Shown one piece after another: positions 33,990-47,200 of a stretch of DNA of 64,000 nucleotides. The notes below the pieces were generated by a model. That model saw only the letters and a list, made by a program, of their open reading frames with translations. It made no database searches and had not been told where the DNA came from. The stretch spans positions 81,121,754 to 81,185,753 of the forward strand of contig NC_044989.1 of the NCBI RefSeq assembly GCF_008728515.1. The letters are read 5' to 3'. The translations under genes were made by a program, and so were the position numbers. Each line of letters begins with the position of its first letter. Within the stretch, counting starts at the first letter, position 1. The stretch is from Papio anubis (taxonomy: Eukaryota; Chordata; Mammalia; Primates; Cercopithecidae).

Positions 33990-34620
33990 CATGCTGTATT
34001 GCTTAACCCCTTCTCTTTCTCTTGCATATTCATTTACTTCCTCTCAGCTGAATTGTTGTTTCTAAACACATTGGAGTTCCTCCCAATTAACACAAAAATA
34101 CACAAATCTTTCTTCTAACTGCCCCCCCATATCTTCTATCTCCCCTTGGTTGTCTATAATCATTGTCAACATTCATGCCACTTACCCCTCAGTCTTCCAA
34201 TCTAGTTTCTATCCTCATCTTTCCACAAAATCGGCTTGTTAAAGTAACCAGTAACATGTAGCTTGTTAAATTCAATGAGCATTTTTCTCTTCTCAGTTTA
34301 TTTGATTCTCAAAAACCTCTGATACAACTGACCTCTCTGTGTGAAAACATTCTATTAAGTTGGTGCAAAACTAATCACGGTTTTTGCCACTGAAAATCAA
34401 GGCAAAAACTGCAGTTACTTTTGCACCAACTGAATACTTTCTGACTTTCCATGACAAACCTCTTCCTACATACTTTTTTCTTTCCCTTTCTGGCCACTCA
34501 CACTGCCCGTTTTAGTGCTACATTTTCTCATCTTTACTACCTGAATGTCATGAGGTTCCTACTTCATGCTCACCACTAGACAAATACTAGAACATAACCT
34601 ATATTAATAAATGAAACTAT
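33990..34620 (+). repeat. L2 LINE coding fragment, sense, split by MADE1
   Basis: Diverged L2: 'cagtcttccaatctagtttc', 'cacaaaatcggcttgttaaa', 'aacctctgatacaactgacc' before the MADE1, and 'ctgactttccatgacaaacc', 'ctttctggccactcacactg' after it. These follow the L2 reverse-transcriptase coding order. Confidence 0.55.
34355..34434 (+). mobile_element. MADE1 mariner-derived MITE, full length (80 bp), hairpin
   Basis: An 80-bp palindrome with inverted ends TTaAGTTGGTGCAAAA and TTTTGCACCAACtgAA, bounded by TA at 34353-34354 and 34435-34436, the mariner target duplication. The arms around 34379-34414 (ggtttttgcca, tggcaaaaac-like) pair into a near-perfect hairpin. MADE1 copies are the origin of the primate mir-548 family, so a folded transcript could resemble a mir-548 precursor. 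Whether this copy is transcribed or processed is unknown. Confidence 0.95.
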
Positions 34621-34624
34621 AATT

Positions 34625-36420
34625 TTGATGTATTAAGGATTTAGTGTGTGCGGGTCCCAGTCCCTCTTCCTTCCTGAATTCTAGTTCTTTAAAAAAAAAG
34701 TCTAGTCTTAGTTTTCCATGGTAGCAATTGATATCAGTAGGACCCAATGGAAACTTTGTATTCACTTAATCTTTAATTGACTCTCCCTCATCTAAAGCTT
34801 AAATTCCACCTTGTCCATATGCTCCTCTGATCCCTGACACATCTGTTGGGGCCAGTTCCAAATTATGTAGCTCCCTCCCTCTTATCTTCACTTTATGACA
34901 TCTGTCAGTTGAATAATTTTAAAACCAAAAGACTTATGATAACAAATAACACTAATGGTTCTAATTGATTCAAGTACTCACAGGGCAGGTTTAGTGAGAG
35001 AATATGACTCTCATTAAGCCATTAATATTACAGGTAAAGGGGCCCAAGGCCCTAGAATATGGGCTGTGAGATGGGTGGTATGATGGAAAAGGCAGGCAAG
35101 TTCAGATATACCAATCAAAAGAAATCTAGAAACATAGTATGAAATGATGCTTAACTTAATTGAAGTAAGTCCCAGAGAAGAAAAATAAGTTATGCTACCA
35201 AATATTTCTACTCCATTATTTTTGCCTAAGACTCTTCTTCGATGATGCCCGGAGAGCCACCATTCAATCTTAACATTGAGAATACTGACTGTTTTTCTAC
35301 AGGGATACAATTTTGGCCTTCATTTCAGGATAATGTAATGTCTGATAATTTCATGTCTTTGGGTCTCTGCTGTATTGTCTGAAAATTAACCCATGTATCA
35401 AGAATTATAAAATAGAAATACAAACAACTAGACAGTCTCGGTGAGACCTATAACAACACTCCAACAGGATGGTGGCATTTAAGATAGATGGCAAATGCCA
35501 ATTCTGAGGCACTTCTGTAAGAAGCTTGTGTTTCCCATTAGAGACATAACGAAGCTTCCATATAATTTGCAAGTTTAAAATTGCAAATCCAACTCTTGGG
35601 AGAAAATTGGGTTGCTTAAGTTTCACATGAGTAAATATATTGGCTGTGTTGGTATTATTCAAAACTCAGAGCCACAAAATACATTTTTGTATCATTTTAT
35701 TTGTAGAAGAATGACACAATTATTTTCAGAATAATTAACTCCTCAGTTTAGTGACAATTATGTTCCATTATAATAATTAAAATCACACCCTGCTATTTGG
35801 ATGAACTCAATAGAATAATGATTTCTTAGGGGAAGATTTAATCGGATCATTATTTTTTCCCCAGCATTAAAAATATCTGTAAATTATTTCAACTCATTGT
35901 ACTACTGCTTAATTTTGAATTTTCTAGCTGTCCTATGGAAAGAAATATCATAAGAAAGATGGCAGTCTCAATCCACCCTTGAATTACCTGTGCATAATAA
36001 TTGTTGCTGGAGGCATGCCAGGGCTTGGTAAAATGCAGAACTGATGGCTTGGCATAGCAGCAGGGCCACAGATGGTGGGAGTACCTGAAATCAGGTGGGT
36101 AGGAGCAGGTGGTGAGCTGAATAGTGGTATTTCAGAGGAATGGTCCGTTGAAGGAAGAACTCTGGTAAATGAGTGGGAGAATAAGATTAAATATCAAATG
36201 CTTTCCTGTGGATGAAGTTGTTGGTTAGAGCTTGGAAGGGTATTAGGACCCTAGGCAAATGGATTGGAATTCAAGAGAGCACTCCTGGTTGAAGAAGAAA
36301 CTGAAGTATAAGGCAGAAAACTGAGCGGAAGTGGGGAATGTGCTAGACCAGTAAGACAGGGGTGGGGAAGAGCTAAGCCCTTTGAACACTGTAATGTTCT
36401 AGTTTACCCTGAAGTACACC
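34625..36420. other. Unassigned low-repeat stretch
   Basis: About 1.8 kb with no young repeat. Part of 34730-34900 could be further L2. Minus frames at 35014-35310 and 35405-35662 have no domain. An AT-rich block near 35700-35900 has no repeat signature and would be a candidate for conserved non-coding DNA. Confidence 0.4.
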
Positions 36421-36590
36421 AGATATGGAAATAATAGCAGTAAGATTATCAACCCTGCTTAAGTAGACCATATATTGGTAGGCACTACTACAGCTACAGC
36501 TATGTCTTAGCGTGAATTATATACTGGATGCAGAAAGTGGGAAATGACTGTTCAGGTTCACTTAGGGAGGTGTTGGAGGTCTTAAAAAGA

Positions 36591-36880
36591 AAAGCCTATG
36601 GGTGTGGTGACTCACACCTGTAATCCCAGCACTTTGGGGACCCAAGGTGGGCAGATCACCTGAGGTCAGGAGTTCAAGACCAGCCTGGCCAACATGACAA
36701 AACCCTGTATCTACTAAAAATACAAAAATTAGCCGGGCATGGTGGTGGGCACCTGTAATCCCAACTACGCAGGAGGTTGAGGCAGGATAATTGCTTGAAT
36801 CTGGGAGGTGAAGGTTGCAGTGAGCTGAGATTGTACCACTTAAATCCAGCCTGGGTAAGAGAAGGAGACTCTGCCGAGAG
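36591..36880 (+). mobile_element. AluS-like SINE, sense
   Basis: Sense Alu from 'gggtgtggtgactcacacct' through 'cctgaggtcaggagttcaag', 'ctactaaaaatacaaaaatt' and 'gggaggtgaaggttgcagtg' to 'ccagcctgggtaagag'. 'CCTGAGGTCAGGAGTTCAAG' fits AluS. Instead of poly(A) it ends in a GA-rich repeat (36877-36916). The 121-codon minus frame at 36562-36927 is antisense Alu. Confidence 0.95.
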
Positions 36881-36885
36881 AGGGG

Positions 36886-36916
<31 letters not shown>
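36877..36916 (+). repeat. (GA)n microsatellite at the Alu tail
   Basis: 'gagagagggggagagagaga' followed by further GA units replaces the usual poly(A) tail of the adjoining Alu. A common fate of the Alu tail; length likely varies between individuals. Confidence 0.85.
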
Positions 36917-36929
36917 CCTAAACCCAAGG

Positions 36930-37835
36930 CTTTAAGGCAAGAGAGTAAGAAGCAATAAACCCTAAAGTCTGCTTATTTTTCAGAAAAGGGTAGGCTGCTC
37001 AGCAGCCCCCTGTGTATGCCCTTTCAGTGTGAATGACTTGGGACTAAGAGGTAGTTTGTAAACCAAATGGACAGAGCCCACTAGACTGAAAGCTCTAAGC
37101 ACTTAACACCATTTGCTACATAGTAGGGGATTTATACATCATTGTTGAATAAAAATGAATTGATTAATAAAGGACTGCATGTGAATTCTGTCACTTGCAG
37201 AGTTCCCAGACTCTGTAGACATGGTGGTGGAGTCAGGGATCATAGTCTTTTGGGTGGTTCTTTATTATTTCATGATTCTGTTTCTAACCACTTTCATTTT
37301 GTTATAGTGAATGCATACCTCATGAAGCTAAAACTTTCCAGCCTCCACAGGGACAGGGAAACATTCTGAATCCTGGGAGAGCATAACTGCTCCAAAGACA
37401 ATAGTATAAGAGCAGAGGGGGCAAAGTTTCTAAGTAGGGCTAGAGTTGACCTGGGAACTGGAGTGAGACAGGTGTCTCTGTAAGAATTCCTATTTATAAC
37501 ATAAAAGAACCTGAGAAGGTAGACAGGCATCTTTCTTGAGGAGACCCAGGTGTCCTGGGCCCGATTTCTTGACTCTGAGTTGGTACAACTGAAATCACTC
37601 ATAACGGAGGGACTCGATAGTAACATGATGTAGGAAAGAAGAAATTCTTGATCTTCGTATTCTATAGAAGACGCTATACAATCTTCTTGTGGTTCAGTGC
37701 TGGGACGAGGTGACTAAGGGTTTTATTTGTTTGGTTTTTGACTTTAACAATTTAGAGAGTCAGGAATGACAATGTCTAGAGAGTCATCTGTTAGAAGGAA
37801 GTTTATTCTGCAAAACAATAGGGATCAGAATCCCC
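36930..37835. other. Unassigned stretch with a possible L2 end
   Basis: 'CTAGACTGAAAGCTctAAGcAC' and 'TTGTTGAATaAAaATGAATTG' at 37080-37160 look like a short L2 3' end. The rest shows no gene or nameable repeat; frames at 37142-37369 and 37294-37626 (minus) lack domains. Confidence 0.4.
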
Positions 37836-37836
37836 C

Positions 37837-38252
37837 TAATATAGTTTGGATATTTGTCTCCAACCAAATCTTATGTTGAAATGTAATTTTCAAGTTTAGA
37901 GGTGGGGCCTGGTAGGAAGTGTTTGGGTCATGGGGGCAGATCCCTCATGGCTTAGTGCTGTCCTCACTGTAGTGATTTCTCCAGGCAGTGAGTTCTTGTG
38001 AGATCTGGTTGTTTACAACTATGTGCCACCTCCCCCATGCTCTCTTGCTCCTGCTTTTGCCATGTGATATATCTACTCCCACTTCCCCTTCTGTCATGAG
38101 TACAAGCTCCCTGAGGCTTCCCCAGAAGCCGAGCAGATGCCAGTGCCATGCTTGTACAGTCTGCGGGGCCATGAGCCAATTAACCCTCTTTTCATTATAA
38201 ATTATCCAGTCTCAGGTATTTATTTATAGCAAGGCAAGAACGGCCTAACATA
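37837..38252 (+). mobile_element. MST-type MaLR LTR, sense
   Basis: A nearly complete LTR from 'taatatagtttggatatttg' through 'ggtggggcctggtaggaagt', 'tgtttgggtcatgggggcag', 'ttgccatgtgatata', 'ccagaagccgagcagatgcc' and 'gagccaattaaccctctttt' to 'agaacggcctaaca'. This is the MSTA/MSTB consensus order. Overlapping open frames on both strands (37945-38200) are LTR sequence. Confidence 0.9.
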
Positions 38253-38329
38253 CCCCCATAGTCAGTGAGGCAAAGTTCCACTAACGTGGAATCTAGTAAG
38301 ATCATCTAAGGATAGTCACAAGTCCTCTG

Positions 38330-38812
38330 CAGGTTGTTTAGAATTGGCACCACTTATGTCCCACAGTTTAATCCATCCATAAAATCAAGCCAAGCATGTC
38401 TACAAACACTTTTTTAAAGTCATTCACCCCATATCCGTATTTGCTCTGAACTAAACTCTTTCAATTCTTCCCACCACAATGACCTCAAATATTTAATTCT
38501 GCACCTTACCACTGTGTCTCTGTCAGGATCCTTTTCTTGGTGATTACTTGGTCTAACTCTGATATTTGAGTCTTTGGCTTCCTGTAATATTGTTAACACC
38601 ACTTTCTTCCAATCATTGTATTGATCATGTGAAACAGATGCTAGAATTATATCTTTTCCATTGCACAACATTTTACAGAGTGACATAGCACTTAACTGTA
38701 AGCTTGAGGACATGAAGCTTGCCTTCTCATCATTATATTCCTAGACCCTGGCACAATGGTTGTCGTTAGTACATATTGGTTGAATGAGTGAATGAATAAA
38801 TACACATCTTCC
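38330..38812 (+). repeat. L2 LINE 3' end, sense
   Basis: The 3' end is clear at 38690-38812: 'taactgTAAGCTtGAGGacatGaag', 'TATATTCCTAGaCCCTGGCACAaTGgtTGtCGTTAGTACATATTGGTTGAATGAGTGAATGAAT'. The stretch upstream is compatible with L2 but more diverged. Confidence 0.65.
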
Positions 38813-39039
38813 TAATATTTTGAGTTCTGAGAGTTTATAAAAAGTGATCTTTATAAAATGAAAGCTGGGACAGTTTTTGAAATGTTCCACATCTACTTGG
38901 CATCATTATTCTGTAGTGTGGCATCTTTCTTGCCCTTGATTATCCCCTCATCTACTGGGGAAACCAGATATCTAACTAGTATGTAGGTGGGGCCATGGTA
39001 AGGATTTACACAGGGTGCTGTGAGAGGATAGGGGACAAT

Positions 39040-39930
39040 CATACAATCCTTTAAGGTCAGGACAAGGAATTCATGCTTAATAAGAGTTTTAAATATTGAA
39101 ACAGTAATAAAACAGATGGAGGGGAGTGGAGAGTGGTCTCTGGGAGGGTTGGGTGGGGAAAGGTATAGCATTTTGCTACCAGAGGGTCATTACAAAAAAG
39201 GCGAGAAGTATGACATAGCGTAGTTGCCTGCAATCTAGTGCTCCTGGGACATCAAGTTCCAGGCAGAGAAAGGAATAAATGAGTCTGAGAGGTAGAAGAA
39301 ATCAGATCACAGAGGGCTTTTATACTTTGACATAGATTTTAAGTTTTATTCTGTGGACAGTTGGGGATGGCATGGATAATTTGCAATTTAGAAAACTCTG
39401 GAAGATAAGCAAAAGATTAATGAGGTGGGCAAGTCTCAGGAAGGGAAACTGGTTAGAAAAATATAGCAGTAGTTTGCAGGAGAGAAATATGAGAACCTGA
39501 GCAAGGCAAAAATAGATGTGAAAATAAAGTGTCTAAACTTGGTGCCTGAATGACTAGAGGTCTGAAAGTTATTCTGGAGTCAAGAATAGTTTCCAGGTTA
39601 CTAATTAGGCAGAACAGTTGGAGGGTTGTGACACTAATTGAAACAGAGACCGCAAGAGGAGGAAAGTGAGGAATTCTCACTTTGAATAAGGTGAATAAGG
39701 TGTCTGCAGAACATTCACATGAGCATGTCTGCTATGCAATGGTCTGTAAGAATTTGAAGTTTGAGAAGAAAAGACTGACAATGTCAGTTTGGAAATCATT
39801 AGCATATAGGCAGTTAAAACCATGAGAATGTATGAGCTCACTCAGTGAGTGTATAGAAAAGAGCATAGAACTGAGCACTGAATTGGAGTAAATAACTACC
39901 TTTGAGTAGTGCACAGAGAAAGAAACATCT
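39040..39930 (-). repeat. L2 LINE coding region, antisense
   Basis: Antisense L2 in the correct order: 'cacagagggcttttatactt', 'gattttaagttttattctgt', 'ctggagtcaagaatagtttc' (tgactcccaggtttc-like in intact copies), then 'cattagcatataggcagtta' and 'accatgagaatgtatgagct'. Old and frameshifted. Confidence 0.6.
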
Positions 39931-40071
39931 ATAAATTTAACCAATAAATATCAGATTTGCCTTATGGGACAACATAATATTTGCCCATATATAATTCCCT
40001 ACCATCCTCTAAATTTTATAACCCACTGTTATCTGGCTTCTGGTACTCAATAAACTTTCTGTTTTCTGGGT

Positions 40072-42108
40072 TTTTTTTATTACACTTTTTATTTAGAGAT
40101 AATTGCTGATTCACATGCAGTTGTATGAAATAATACAAAGAGATCCCATGTGTAATTTATCAAGTTTTCCTTAATGACAATTCTTACAAACTATATCACA
40201 ACCAGGATATTAGCACTGATATAGTCAAGATACAGAAAATTTCCTTCACCACAGAGATTCCTCATGTTGTTTTTTTGTTTTTAGCCACACCTGTTTCCCT
40301 TTGGCTCTCAACTCCTCTAACACCAAGCCAGGACCAATACATTCTCCATTGCTCTAATTTGGTCATTTCATGCATGTTATAGATAAATGGAATCATACTG
40401 TATGTAACCTTTTGGGATTGGGTACACAACATAATCTCTGGAAAGCCAGATTGTTGGAGGTATCAAAAGTTTGTTCCTTTGTACTGTTTGAGCAGTATTC
40501 CATGGTATCGATGTTACAGTTCGTTTTACCTTTCAACTGTGAGAGACTTATTTCCATGGTTTTTTTCCCACTATTAGGAATAAAGCTCGTATACATATCG
40601 TGTACTGCTTTTTGTGCGAACATAGGTTTTCATTTCTCTGGGATAAATGATTAGGACACAGTTTCTGGGTTCTATAGTAGTCACATATTTATTTTTTTTA
40701 AGAGACTGCCAAAGTGTTTTTGAGAGCTACTCAAAAGCTACAGTTCCCTCAGCAATGTATGATCCAGTTTCTGTGAATCCTTGCTAGAATTTTATATTGT
40801 CACTCTTTTTTGTTTTAGCCATTCTGATTGATGTGTAGTGACATCTCATTGTGGTTTTAACTCACATTTCCCTAGTGGTTAATGATGATGAACATATTTT
40901 CATGTGCTTATTCACCATCTGTAAATCCTGTTGGGTGGAATGTATCTACAAGTATTTTGCTCAACTGTGTAATCAGATTGTTTGCTTTTTTACTGTTGGG
41001 ATTTGAGTTATATATTCTTGCTCTTCTTCCTTTGTTGGCCAGGTGGTTTGTAAAGAGTTTCTCTCACTCATTAGGCTTTCTTTTTCAGCTTAACAGGACC
41101 TTTTCCTCACCACAACAGTAATGAAGGTAATGAGCTAATGAAGATCATTTGATTAACTTTTCTTTTTGGGGATCATGCTTTTGTGCTAAGTTTGTAAATT
41201 CTTTAGTCTTGTACCTTGAAGATTTCCTGTTTTCTTTTCCTAAAAGTTATATAGCATTGACCTTTACATTTAAGTCCATGATTCATTTTGTTAATTTTTA
41301 TGAATTTAGGTCAAATTACATATTGAGGGGAGGCCATGGATGTCCAATTACTTCAGCACCATTTGTCAGAAAGGCTATCTTTCCTCCATTGACTTGCTTT
41401 TGCACCTTTGTGATGTGAACATCAGTTGGACAATCAGGTATGGGTCTATTTATGAGATCTCTACTTGTTCATCAATTTATGTGTCTGTCTCTCTGACAAT
41501 ACCACATGCTACTGATTATTGTAGTTGTAGAGTAAGTATTAAATAGTCTGATTTTTCTTTTTTATACTTTTTAAAATATAAAATTGTTTAATCTACTTTA
41601 GTTCTACAGTCTTTCTGTATAAATTTCAGGATAACCTGATTTATGTCTAAAATAATCTTGCTTGTATTTTGATAATAATTGTGTCAGTCTTGCCAGTATA
41701 TCTTTTGGGGGGAATATATTTACTGGTTTAATTTTTTTCAATCCATTAACATAGTATCTCTTTTCATTTATTTATATCTTATTTGATTTTTCATCAATGT
41801 ATAGTTTTCAGAATACAGGTCCTATACAGGTTTAATTACATTTACACCAAAGAATTATTTTTGAGCTGTTTATATGTGGTATATTTTGAATTTCACTGTC
41901 CATGTATTTCTTGCTAGCATGCAGAAATAAAATAGATTTTTTAATGTTTATCTTTTATCCTGCAACCTTGAACTCTCTTATTAGCTCTAAAAATTCTTTT
42001 GTAGATTGCTTGGGATTTTCTCTGCAGATAAGTGTACTATCTGCAACTTAGAAAAGTTGTTTTTTTCTGATATGAATGTCTTTGATTTCCTTTTCTTCTA
42101 GTGCTATT
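40072..42108 (-). mobile_element. Ancient L1M, antisense, 3' part
   Basis: On the minus strand: 3' UTR (40072-40480, rc 'gagataattgctgattcaca'), ORF2 C-terminus and reverse-transcriptase region up to 42108, where the young L1PA interrupts it. Recognisable antisense ORF2 words include 'gtagtgacatctcattgtgg' and 'accatttgtcagaaaggcta'. It continues at 48269. Confidence 0.8.
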
Positions 42109-42123
42109 AAAAACTCATAGCAC

Positions 42124-43167
42124 ACAGGGGCGGAGCAAGATGGCCGAATAGGAACAGCTCCAGTCTCCAACTCCCAGCGCGAGCAACACAGAAGACTGGT
42201 GATTTCTGCATTTTCAACTGAGGTACTGGGTTCATCTCACTGGGGAGGCCGACATCGGTGCTGGTCAGCTGAGCCAGCCCGACCAGCCACAGCTGAAGCA
42301 GAGGCGAGTGCATTGCCTCACCTGGGAAGCCAAGGGGAAGGGAATCCCTTTCCTAGCCAGGGGAACTGAGACACACAACACCTGGAAAATCGGGTAACTC
42401 CAACCTCAATACTGCACTTTAAGCAAACAGGCACACCAGGAGATCATATCCCACACCTGGCCGGGAGGGTCCACACCCACGGAGCCTCCCTCATTGCTAG
42501 CACATTAGTCTGTGATCTACCGGCAAGGCAGCAGAGGGCCAGAGGGGCGCCCTCGGCCATTGCTGAGGCTTAAGTAGGTAAACAAAAGCTGCTGGGAAGC
42601 TCGAACTGGGTGGAGCTCACGGCAGCCCAAGGGAAACCCTGCCTGTCTCTGCAGACTCCACCTCTGGGACAGGGCACAGCAAACATGAACAAACGCGAAA
42701 GTAGAATCCTCTTGCAGGATGCAAAACGACTCTGTCTGGACAGCTTTGAAGAGAGCAGTGATCTCCCAACACGGGAGGTTGAGATCTGGAGAAGGACACA
42801 GACTCTGCTCAAGTGGGTCCCTGACCCCGAGTAGCCTAACTGGGAGACATCCCCCACTAGGGCAAGGCCCGATTACCCCACACCTCACAGGGTAGAGTAC
42901 ACCCCTGGAGAGGAAGATCCCAAAGCAAGAATCAGACAGGTACACTCGCTGTTCAGAAATATTCTTATCTTCTTGCAGCCTCTGCTGCTGGATACCCAGG
43001 CAAACAGGGTCTGGAGGACCTCAAGCAATCTCCAACAGACCTACAGCTGAGGGCAATGGTCCTGACTGGTAGAAGGAAAACTATCAAACAGGAAGGACAC
43101 TCTACACCAAAAACCCCATCAGTACATCACCATCATCAAAGACCAGGAGGCAGATAAAACCACAAAG
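42124..43167 (+). promoter_or_regulatory. L1PA 5' UTR (internal promoter and antisense promoter region)
   Basis: GC-richer leader from the element start to the ORF1 ATG at 43168. In primate L1s this region carries an internal RNA polymerase II promoter, with a YY1 site in the first 20 or so bases (here 'caagatggccg' is intact), and an antisense promoter. Minus-strand frames of 95-142 codons here (42517-42945) are leader sequence, not L1 proteins. Activity cannot be judged from sequence. Confidence 0.65.
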
Positions 43168-44216
43168 ATGGGGAAAAAGCAGGGCAGAAAAAGCTGAAAT
43201 TCAAAATAAGAGCCGATCTCCCCGCAAAGGGAGCCGCAGCTCATCGCCAGCAACGGATCAAAGCTGGACAGAGAATGACTTTGACGATGATGAGAAGAAG
43301 GCTTCAGTCCATCAAATTTCAGAGTTAAAGGGGGAATTACGTGACCCAGCTAAAGAAACTAAAAAATCTTGTAAAAAGTGGAAGAATTGATGACTAGGAG
43401 TAATTAATGCAGAGAAGGTCATAAACGAAATGAAAGATGAAACCATGACACGAAATACGTGACAAATGCACAAGCTTCAGTAACCGCATCGGATCAACTG
43501 GAAGAAAGAGTATCAGCGACATAGATCAAATGAATGAAATGAAGCTTGAGAAGAGAAACCAAAAGAAAAAGAAGAAAAAGAAATGAACAAAGCCTGCAAG
43601 AAGTATGGGATTATGTAAAAGACCAAATCTACGTCTGATTGGGGTGCCTGAAAGTGAGGGGGAATGGAACCAAGTTGGAAAACACTCTTCAGGATATCAT
43701 CCAGGAGAACTTCAACCTAGTAGGCAGGCTAACATTCAAATCCAGGAAATACAGAGAATGCCACAAAGATATTCTCGAGAAGAGCAACTCCCGAGACACA
43801 TAATTGCCAGATTCACCAAAGTTGAAATGAAGGAAAAAAATCTTATAAGCAGCCAGAGAGAAAGGTCTGGTTACCCACAAAGGGAAGCCCATCAGACTAA
43901 CAGCAGATCTCTCGGCAGAAACTCCATAGCTGTGAAGAGAGTATGCTAATATTCAACATTCTTAAAGAATTTTAAACCCAGAAATTCATCCAGCCAAACT
44001 AAGTTTCATAAGTGAAGGAGAAATAAAATCCTTTTACAGATAAGCAATGCTTAGGAGGATTTTGTCACCACTAGGCCTGCCTTACAAGAGACCCTGAAGG
44101 AAGCACTCAACATGGAAAGGAAACAACGGTACCAGCCATTGCAAAAACATGCCAAAAACAGCACCATCGAGGCTAGGAAGAAACTGCATCAACTAATGAG
44201 CAAAATAACCAGTTAA
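43168..44216 (+). pseudogene. L1PA ORF1 relic, frameshifted
   Basis: Starts at ATG 43168 (MGKKQGRKS) as in primate L1s and should end at the TAA at 44214-44216. The coiled-coil region (43300-43560) has lost several single bases. An open piece at 43605-43949 shows RPNLRLIGVPESEGEWNQVG, the start of the RNA-recognition-motif domain, with more frame changes after it. ORF1p binds L1 RNA as a trimer; no intact protein can be made from this sequence as given. Confidence 0.85.
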
Positions 44217-44223
44217 TATCATA

Positions 44224-47200
44224 ATGGCAGATCAAGTCTCACACATAACAATCTTAACCTTAAATGTAAATGGACTAAATGCTCCAATGAAAAGACACAG
44301 ACTGGCAAACTGATAAAGAGTCAAGACCCACTGTGTCTGCTGCTGTATTCAGAGACCCATCTCACACGCAGAGACATACATAGGCTCAAAATAAAGGGAT
44401 GGAGGAAGATTTACCAAGCAAATGGAGAACAAAGAAAAGCAGGGGTTGGTAACTCTAGTCTCGATAAACAGACTTTAAAACCATCAAAGATCAAAAAGAG
44501 ACAAAGAAGGCCATTACATAATGGTAAAGGATCAGTTCAACAGGAAGAGCTAACTATCCTAAATATATATGCACCCACACAGGAGCAATCTAGATTCATA
44601 AAGCAAGTCCTTAGAGACTTATAAAGAGACTCTAGACCCCATACAATAATAATGGGAGACCCCCAACACCCACCGTCAACACAGACAGATCAACGAGACA
44701 GAAAACGTAAGGATATCTTGGTGGAATTTGAACTCTAATTCTGCAGCAAGCAGACCTAATAGACATCTATAGAACTCTCCACCCCAAATCAACAGAATAT
44801 ACATTCTTCAGCACCACATCGCATTCTTTACTCCAAAATTGACCAATGACTGGAAGTAAAGCACTCCTCAGCAAATGTACAAGAACAGAAATTATAACAA
44901 ACTGACTCTCAGACCACAGTGCAATCAAACTAGAACTCAGACTAAGAAACTCAATCAAACCGCTCAACTACATGAAACCGGAACAACCTGCTCCTGGAAT
45001 GACTACTGGCACATAAACGAAATGAAGGCAGAAATAAAGATGTTCTTGAAACCAATGAGAACAAAGATACAACATACCAGAATCTCTTGGGACATATTTA
45101 AAGCAGTGTGTAGAGGGAAATTTATAGCACCAAATGCCCACAAGAGAAAGCAGGAAAGATCTAAAATTGACACTCTAACATCAAAGAATTAAAAGAACTA
45201 GAGAAGCAAGAGCAAACATATTCGAAAGCTAGCAGAAGGCAAGAAATAACTAAGATCAGAGCAGAACTGAAGGATAGAGACAATAAAAAAACCCTCCAAA
45301 AATCAATGAATCCAGGAGTTGGTTTTTGAAAAGATCAACAAAATTTTGACAGACCACTAGCAAGACTAATAAAGAAGAAAAAGAGAGAAGAATCAAATCG
45401 ACGAATTAAAAATGATAAAGGGATATCACCACCGACCCCACAGAAATACAAACTACCATCAGAGAATACTATAAACACCCTACTCAAATAAACTGAAACC
45501 TAGAAGAAATGGATAATTTCCTGGACACTAAGCACTCTTCCAAGACCAAACCAGGAAGAAGTTGAATCCCCGAATAGACCAGCAGGCTCTGGAAATTGAG
45601 GCAACACTACTGCAGCCTACCAACCAAAAAAAAAAAAGTCCACAGGACCAGATGGATTCACATGAATTCTCTACCAGAGGTATGAGGAGTTGGTACCATT
45701 CCTTCTGAAACTATTCCAATCAATAGAAAAAAGAGGGAATCCTCCCCAACTCATTTTATATGAGGCCAACATCATCCTGATACCAAAGCCTGGCAGAGAC
45801 ACAACAAAAGAGAATTTTAGACCAATATCCTGATGAACATCAATGCAAAAATCCTCTAATAAATACTGGCAAAACCGGATTCAGCAACACATCAAAAAGC
45901 TTATCCACCATGATCAAGTGGGCTTCATCCCTGGATGCAAGGCTGGTCTAACATTCACAAATCAATAAACATAATCCAGCATATAAACAGAACCAAAGAT
46001 TAAGAACCACATGATTATTCCTAATAGATGCAGAAAAGGCTTTTGACAAAATTCAACAGCCCTTCATGCTAAAACGTCAATAAATCGGTATTGATGGAAC
46101 GTACCCTCAAAAATCATATAAGAGCTATTTATGACAAACCCAATAGCCAATATCATACTGAATGGGCAAAACTGAAAATTCCCTTGAAAACTGGCAATAA
46201 GACAGGATGCCCTCTCACCACTCCTATTCAACATAGTGTTGGAAGTTCTGGCTAGGGCAATTAGGCAAGAGAAAGAAATCATGGTATTCAGTTAGGAAAA
46301 GAAGAATCAAATTGTCCCTCTTTGCAGATGACATGATTGTATATTTGTCTCAGCCCCAAATCTCCTTAAGCTGATAAGCAACTTCAAAGTCTCAGGATAC
46401 AAAAATTAATGTGCAAAAATCACAAGCATTCTATACACCAGTAACAGACAAACAGAGAGCCAAATCAGGAATGAACTCCATTCACAATTGCTTCAAAGAG
46501 AATAAAATACCTAGGAACTAAACGTACAAGGGATGTAAAGGACCTTCAAGGAGAACTACAAACCACTGCTCAGTGAAATAAAAGAGGACACAAAACAAAT
46601 GGAAGAATATACCATGCTCATGGATAGGAAGAATTAATATCGTGAAAATGGCCATACTGCCTGCTACAATTTATAGATTCACGCCATCCCATCAAGCTAC
46701 CAATGAGTTTCTTCACAGAATTGGAAAACTGCTTTTAAAGTTCATATGAACCAAAAAGAGCCCGCATCTCCAAGACAATCCTAAGTCAAAAGAACAAAGC
46801 TGGAGGCATCACGCTCCTGACTTCAAACTACACTACAAGGCTACAGTGCAACCAAAACAGTGGTACTGGTACCAAAACAGATATAGACCAATGGAACAGA
46901 ACAGAGTCCTCAGAAATAATACTCACACATCTACAGCCATCTGATCTTTGACAAACCTGACAGAACAAGAAAATGGGGAAAGCGACTTCTATTTAATAAA
47001 TGGTGCTGGGAAAATCATAGCCATAAGTAGAAAGCTGGAACTGATCCTTTCATCTATACGAAAATTAATTCAAGATTGATTAGAGACTTAAATGTTACAC
47101 CTAATACCATAAAAAACTTCTAGAGGAAAACCTAGGGCAGAACCATTCAGACATAGGCATGGGCAAAGACTTCATGTCTAAAAACACCAAAAGCAACAGC

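Noticed and set aside
34355..34434. Rho-independent terminator (strong hairpin)
   Set aside because: The palindrome matches MADE1 exactly in length, ends and TA duplication; bacterial terminators do not apply.
36562..36927. 121-codon minus-strand frame resembling many database 'proteins'
   Set aside because: It is an antisense Alu frame, a well-known source of spurious protein matches.
42517..42945. 142-codon minus-strand frame as a gene
   Set aside because: It is antisense to the L1PA 5' UTR. The primate antisense L1 peptide was considered, but this frame does not start with a recognisable version of it.
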